Assembly (NCBI RefSeq): GCF_937616625.2
Contig: NC_065570.1
Span: forward strand, 46,553,665-46,617,664
Length of the DNA: 64,000 nucleotides
From: Mercurialis annua
Taxonomy: Eukaryota > Streptophyta > Magnoliopsida > Malpighiales > Euphorbiaceae
Direction of reading: 5' to 3'
Of this stretch, positions 59,091 through 64,000 are shown piece after piece (position 1 is the first letter of the stretch; each line of letters begins with the position of its first letter). Made by a program: the position numbers and the translations under genes. Under the pieces are notes generated by a model. That model ran no database searches. It had not been told where the DNA came from and worked only from the letters and a program-made list of their open reading frames with translations.

Positions 59091-61042
59091 GAGTTAGGAG
59101 ATTTATATTCCGTGTAGAAAGCGATATAGCATGTGAGACGCGCATATGACTCGATCTAGACTACATGTGAGGCATGTAGCAAATACTCCTAAACAAGCAT
59201 ATAGTCCAGGGTTTCTATCATGTAGCAGACACAGCTAGGCGTTAGTCATTTTGCATGCATAAATCCGAAACCGGATGTATATGTGATATTAATTTTAACT
59301 AGGTCATCTTGAATGCCTATACAACCACTAATTACATTTTCATGGCAATCCTATGATTTTTAGGTGATTTGCTGGACTTACTCGATTAGAGCTAAGTTAA
59401 CGTGGTTAAGTTAACAAGTCCGTTAATATATGGATTTAGACATTCTTTAAAAGGCGAATAAACAGCGCAAACACACACAAATAGATTTGATATACATGCA
59501 AGGTTATGAATACTTTTTAACCTCAAAGAAACTAGAGTGTATGGAACTCGTCTGTTGTCTGGTTGTCTGTGTGATAAGAATTTGGAATTAGTGAAAACAT
59601 GAAAGTTCTTCATCTCGTTAATTAGGATCCACTGGTTCAAACCTGGATCGATCCCGAGTTCAAACAAACCAAAAATTGCTTCTGTAAGTTTCTGGTTCCT
59701 AGCGGGCTTGGGCTTCAGAACCCAGATGACGTGACAGGTTACAAAAATCACTTTACATCCCATATAAACTGGATCCGACTTATTACAATACATAATATAA
59801 AACTACAACCAAAAACAAAATTGTGGGCGCAACCGGTCCCAATTCTAAGCTCAAACGAGTTTGGAAACACGAAAAACAAATTCTTGACCGATTTTGGAAA
59901 ATCTGTAAGGTCCTGGAACGAAGAACGCAGCGCCAAGACAGGTGGCACCAGCACAACCAAGCTAATGATGGAGCCACAATAAAGGGGCGGTGGATCCAAA
60001 GCAAGGTGGCGGCGGCGCCACCTTTTCTAGGTTCCGGTGCTAGCTTTTGGGTCATTGGAAATGTGTAATACATCCATAAAAACGATCAAAAACATAAATG
60101 CAGAGGTCTGGAATCATATATATTCAAAATACATGTGTAAAAACAGTAAAAATACATCCTAAACATGTTTCTAGGATTACAAGTATGGCAAATCATGGAA
60201 AAAATGAAGAACATGGAAGTTATTGTAGTTTATACAGTTTATACCCTAGCATGCATTCTAGATGATAAAATTTGATGAAAATTGACAGATACGCATAAAA
60301 CGTGATTTCAAACATGATTGGGTCATCATAAATACCGTTATGAGCTCTTGGATTGTGTTTTGGCGAATGAGATATCCATCTTAGATTCGATTAACAGCAA
60401 TGTGTTCTTGAGTAGATTGAAGTGTAGAAGCTTGTGTTTTGAATGGTGTGTGTGGTGGTGGTGGTATGGTGGTTTGGAAATAGCTTAGCATATTAAGGTT
60501 CTTTATGTGTTTGATTATAATATGTGACACACCTTATTAGTTAGCTTAAGGTTGTATTTATAGAGGTTAGGTTAGCTAAGGGTTTATTAGGTGTTAGGAG
60601 TGTAAAGGTGAGTGGAGTGGTAGGTTTCAAAGTCTAATTAGGATAATAAGAGTTTTTAATTCGTATAGAAATAGGTTTGCCATGAAAAAGGAGGCTAAAA
60701 GGATATTTGGTCCTTAGAAGTGTCAAAAAGGGTCTCGAGAGCCATGAGGTTTGGGTATGGTCAATTTAGTACATCAAACTTGCAAATTGGTCCATAAACT
60801 TCAAAAGCATAATAATTAGTCCGATTTCTCATACTTTTATTGTGACCACTTTGGACTTTTATGAGCTATTTGCTGCTAATTAAGCTTCAATTCCTCAAAT
60901 TTGTCACTGTACATTGATCTAGCCCGCTTGAATTCAAACATGCGGACCACAAGCTCGTCAACCCGACGAGTTTCTATAGAAATCATCATTGGATGCTTCA
61001 GTCTTTAATCAATTTTTACCTGTCTGAAAAAGGGTGTCTACA
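59091..61042 (-). mobile_element. LTR of TGTAGACAC family, copy C
   Basis: On the minus strand it begins TGTAGACACCC at 61042, directly preceded by the purine run AAAGAGGGGGAAAAC (61057-61043), a textbook polypurine tract. This makes it the 3' LTR of a minus-strand element. Homology to copy A runs to about 59090 (GACTCGATCTAGACT, AATGCCTATACAACCACTAA); the true inner end was not defined. Non-coding. Confidence 0.65.
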
Positions 61043-61057
61043 GTTTTCCCCCTCTTT
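61043..61057 (-). other. Polypurine tract next to LTR copy C
   Basis: Minus strand AAAGAGGGGGAAAAC immediately before TGTAGACACC. Confidence 0.75.
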
Positions 61058-61331
61058 GACTAGAATTGATAGAGTATGTAAATTCTTTTCAAAGAATGAA
61101 ACTCGATGTTCGAATAGCAACAAGGATACTTCCCACCATTGGAGGTACTCACTCCCCCGTGATTTGGTAGTGCCCTAGCCTGAAAATTACCAGTTGTGGT
61201 ATATGATTCTGATTCCATGCTCCCTGGTTCTGTTTTACTCTCCATATGTCCTAGATTAATTCTTCTTAGTTGTCCTGGAGGCCGTCTGCTGCGTTCAGAC
61301 TGCCTGTAGTGTGCCCCTGTGTAATTGAGCT

Positions 61332-61600
61332 ATAAACTCTCAGCCGTCTTAAGAATGATCCAATGGCTTGGACCCCTAGTTGTTATCTTATCCGTAACTT
61401 CTTAGGTTTGTAGTAGGGACAGAATCCCCTTGGTTGTCCCACGGGCCATCCTATTGCATGGATGCCGGGTAATTATCTTGTTTGGTGCCTCTTAGATTTG
61501 TAGAGGGAACATCATCTCTTTGGTCGTCCAAAATGCCATCCTATTGCATGGATGCGTGGTATTATCCTTTTTGGAGCCTCCTAGATTTGTAGAGGGCAGA
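61332..61600. repeat. Tandem repeat, about 100 bp unit, about three copies
   Basis: Units share GCCATCCTATTGCATGGATG, then TTATC.T.TTTGG.GCCTC, TTAGATTTGTAGAGGG, and a CATC.CYTTGGT spacer. The first unit (from about 61332) is diverged, the next two (from about 61446 and 61550) are close. They sit between LTR copies C and C', where a retroelement 3' region would be. Confidence 0.75.
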
Positions 61601-61614
61601 GCATCCCCTAGGAT

Positions 61615-62497
61615 TAAAAGCATAGAAAATCATGGCAAAAACAAAGAACATGGCAGTTGTGGCGGTTTATATACTTTATACCCTAGCATGCATTCTAGAT
61701 GATAGGATTAAATGAAAATTGACAGGGATGCATAAAAAGTATTCAAAACATGATTTGGTCCTCATAAGTACCGTTCTCAGTTCTTGACTCATTTTCTGGC
61801 AGCCGGATGAGGAATTTAGCTCAAGTTCGATCAACAACAATGCATTCTTGAGTAGATTGAAGCGTAGAAGATTGTGTTTTGAAAGGTGTATGTGTGTGGT
61901 GATGGTGTGGTGGTTCAGCAATATCTTAGCAAATTTGGGTTATTTGTGTGTTTGATTATAATATGTGCCACACCTGATTAGTTAGCTTAAGGTTAAGGTT
62001 GTATTCATGGAAGTTAAGTTAGCTTATGGTTTACTAATTGTTAGAGTTAGGCTGGAAATGTGAAGGTGAGTGGAGTGATAAGTTTTAAAGTCAAATTAGG
62101 ATAATAAGAGTGTTAAATTCATATAGATATAGGTTTGCCAATAAAAAAAATGCCTAAAAGGCTGTTTTAGCCTCTAGAAGTATCAAAAAGAGCCTTTGGG
62201 GCCATAAGGGTTTCAGTATTGTCAATTTAATCCATCAAACTTGCAAATTGGCCCTTTTAAGGTATAAAAATTAGTCCGATTTCACAGACTTTTATTGTGA
62301 CCCCTTCGGACTTTTATGTGCTATATATGGCTAATTGTGCTTCAATCCCTCAGGTTTGTTATTGTGAACTAATTTAGGCCGCTTGAATTCAAACAGGCGA
62401 ACCACTAGCTCATCATCCAGACGAATTCTCTAGAAATCATCATTGAACGTTTCAGTTTCTTATCACGTTTTACCTATCAGAAAAAAAGATGTTTGTA
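61615..62497 (-). mobile_element. LTR of TGTAGACAC family, copy C' (partial)
   Basis: Direct repeat of 60190-61042 displaced by about 1.43 kb: CATGCATTCTAGATGATA, TTCTTGAGTAGATTGAAG, GATTATAATATGTG.CACACC, CATCAAACTTGCAAATTGG. Same orientation as copy C, so the pair may be the two LTRs of one deleted element. The terminus is degraded (TTTGTAGA instead of TGTCTACA). Confidence 0.65.
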
Positions 62498-64000
62498 GAA
62501 ATTAAATGCACAATGATTCTTTTGAAAAGATATGTTCACCAATTTTAAGTTGTTTTTATAACTCTCCATATTTTATCACTACAATGCAAAATTTATTTAA
62601 TGTGGATAAAAAATAATTTAACTTATGAACAAAAATTATCAACACCTATGTTTTCTATAATTCATTTTTCTTAATATATAAGACAAAACTTAGAGGCATC
62701 TAAATGAGGTTTATTCTACACTAATGATTGGACGAGAGGACAAGAATTTTTCCATCCAAATGATTCAAATAAAATGCACATAAATGTGTTTGCCTAAGCT
62801 TTCTGTCTTAATTAAAATATAAATATGATCTTAAATGTGTATATGGCCCATCATTTTGATTTATTATTTGTCTTATTCTTGCATCATACTATTATAGTTA
62901 GTTTATATAGATTAATGGAAAAATAATTGTTTTAATTGAGCTTAAACATAGAGTGTACCATTCAACCAAAATAGTTTACAATAAAACTCAGAATTTATGT
63001 GTCTGGCCTGCACTGCTTTATTTGTTTTTAACTACATGAGTAGATGACACTATAATTGTTCGGCATTTCATCTTGACAAACTAAAAGTTCTAAAAAAATA
63101 TCACAAATTTTCCATATATTTTCACTGACCGAGTTTGAATTGTTTTCTCTCCCAGTGCGATGCCTGAACTTTAATTTGCAACTACAATATATAACTATAA
63201 TTTTATAACAATTTATTTTTCATTAATAAATTTTTTATTTTTATTAAAATGAATCTATACTACGGTGACGTGAAATTTTATTTGGTATATGAAATTACTG
63301 TCTCTAAAAGATTAAAAGAATAAAAATCTCTCTCTTTCAAGATTAAGAAAAAAAGAAAATAAAAAGAGGTTGGTAAATGAAAAGCGGGGTTTTTACCATT
63401 TTAAAGAATATAGTGATTCTACGTCCACACAGGACCTTAACCAGGACTTAAAATGAGGAGGGCGAAAAAAATTCCGAACAATATGTCGTATGCTTTTAAA
63501 TTTCTTTAGACCAAACGATAATACCGTTTTATTACCTTTGTTTTATAGTTTTTAGGCAATCAACATATTATGTAACTGAATTTTAAAAAATAAATTATAT
63601 AGCTTTTTAAAAAATTAAAATTAAACAAAACAGCAAATAAAGAACGACTGATGATCAAAAATTATGATGTAAAAATTTAAATTACAATATAATAAACTAT
63701 AGATCTATAAATACAACAAAAAATTAACTTTACAAACTGAAAAAAAAGAAAAGTTGATTATTATTTCAAAACTGATTTCAACATATTTTCATATCTAATA
63801 TCATGGTGAGAACGAGCGGCGGCAGCAGTTGGACTGATATCGGCGGCTGCAACGCAAAAAAGGGCTAATATCAGCAGGGGCGAGCTAGGGCGGATATCAT
63901 AAGTAGTGGCGAGATGTTGATAGTAATGGTGGGTAATAATTGAGAAAAAAAAAAGGATTTGATGGAATAATGAAAAAAAAAGATGAATGGAGAGAGAAAA
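62498..64000. other. Intergenic, nothing identified
   Basis: AT-rich. A GC-richer patch at 63810-63910 (GAACGAGCGGCGGCAGCAG, GGCGAGCTAGGGCGGATATC) has no long ORF. Window ends here. Confidence 0.4.

Noticed and set aside
1..64000. Endogenous pararetrovirus, organelle insertions, rRNA or tRNA genes
   Set aside because: No movement-protein or coat-type motifs, no recognisable plastid or mitochondrial gene, and no complete tRNA cloverleaf or rRNA sequence was seen by eye.

Overview
This is plant nuclear DNA, most likely from a eudicot. It is an AT-rich, repeat-dominated intergenic region with one intact host gene: a single-exon GRAS transcription factor of the SHORT-ROOT type on the minus strand at 37500-38867. 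I saw no tRNA, rRNA, CRISPR array or operon. Almost everything else I can name is a transposable element or a remnant of one. Families were recognised by eye from translated motifs, and many element borders are fixed by target-site duplications (TSDs).

Layout. 1-780: retroelement debris with tandem and palindromic repeats. 792-3161: broken Mutator-like (MULE) transposase. 4265-5640: three MITE or foldback elements and two AT microsatellites. 6033-6410: two-copy tandem repeat. 7418-10010: long solo-LTR-like element. 10139-17050: complete, young, non-autonomous Ty3/gypsy element of Tat type. Its two 594 bp LTRs look identical, its TSD is TTAAT, it carries gag and protease but no reverse transcriptase or integrase, and it has a spliced antisense gene. 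18355-20857: second long solo LTR, TSD TGTTC. 21148-21278: exon-like fragment of a methylthioribose-1-phosphate isomerase gene. 23720-27323: old LTR sequence holding a roughly 1 kb foldback element, followed by another foldback. 29113-30933: degraded Tat-related element in reverse, with an inverted duplication. 30950-33890: more LTR remnants. 35214-37112: a MITE, a SINE-like retroposon and a 9-bp-TSD foldback, downstream of the GRAS gene. 39536-39997: small solo LTR with TSD ATAGT, upstream of the GRAS gene. 42744-45185: internally deleted copia element, TSD CAAAT. 45554-51589: foldback element (9 bp TSD) into which a copia element (45621-50807, TSD GTGAT) has inserted. 51600-62500: old gypsy-type LTR remnants, including a PPT next to an LTR edge. 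62500-64000: nothing identified.

The most unusual material is (a) the gag-protease-only Tat element with an in-frame UGA and a spliced antisense gene whose relative survives as an inverted repeat 15 kb away, and (b) a group of related LTR-like sequences, each carrying a cluster of short palindromic or recurring words that differ from copy to copy. I found no convincing new host system; the novelty is in transposable-element biology.
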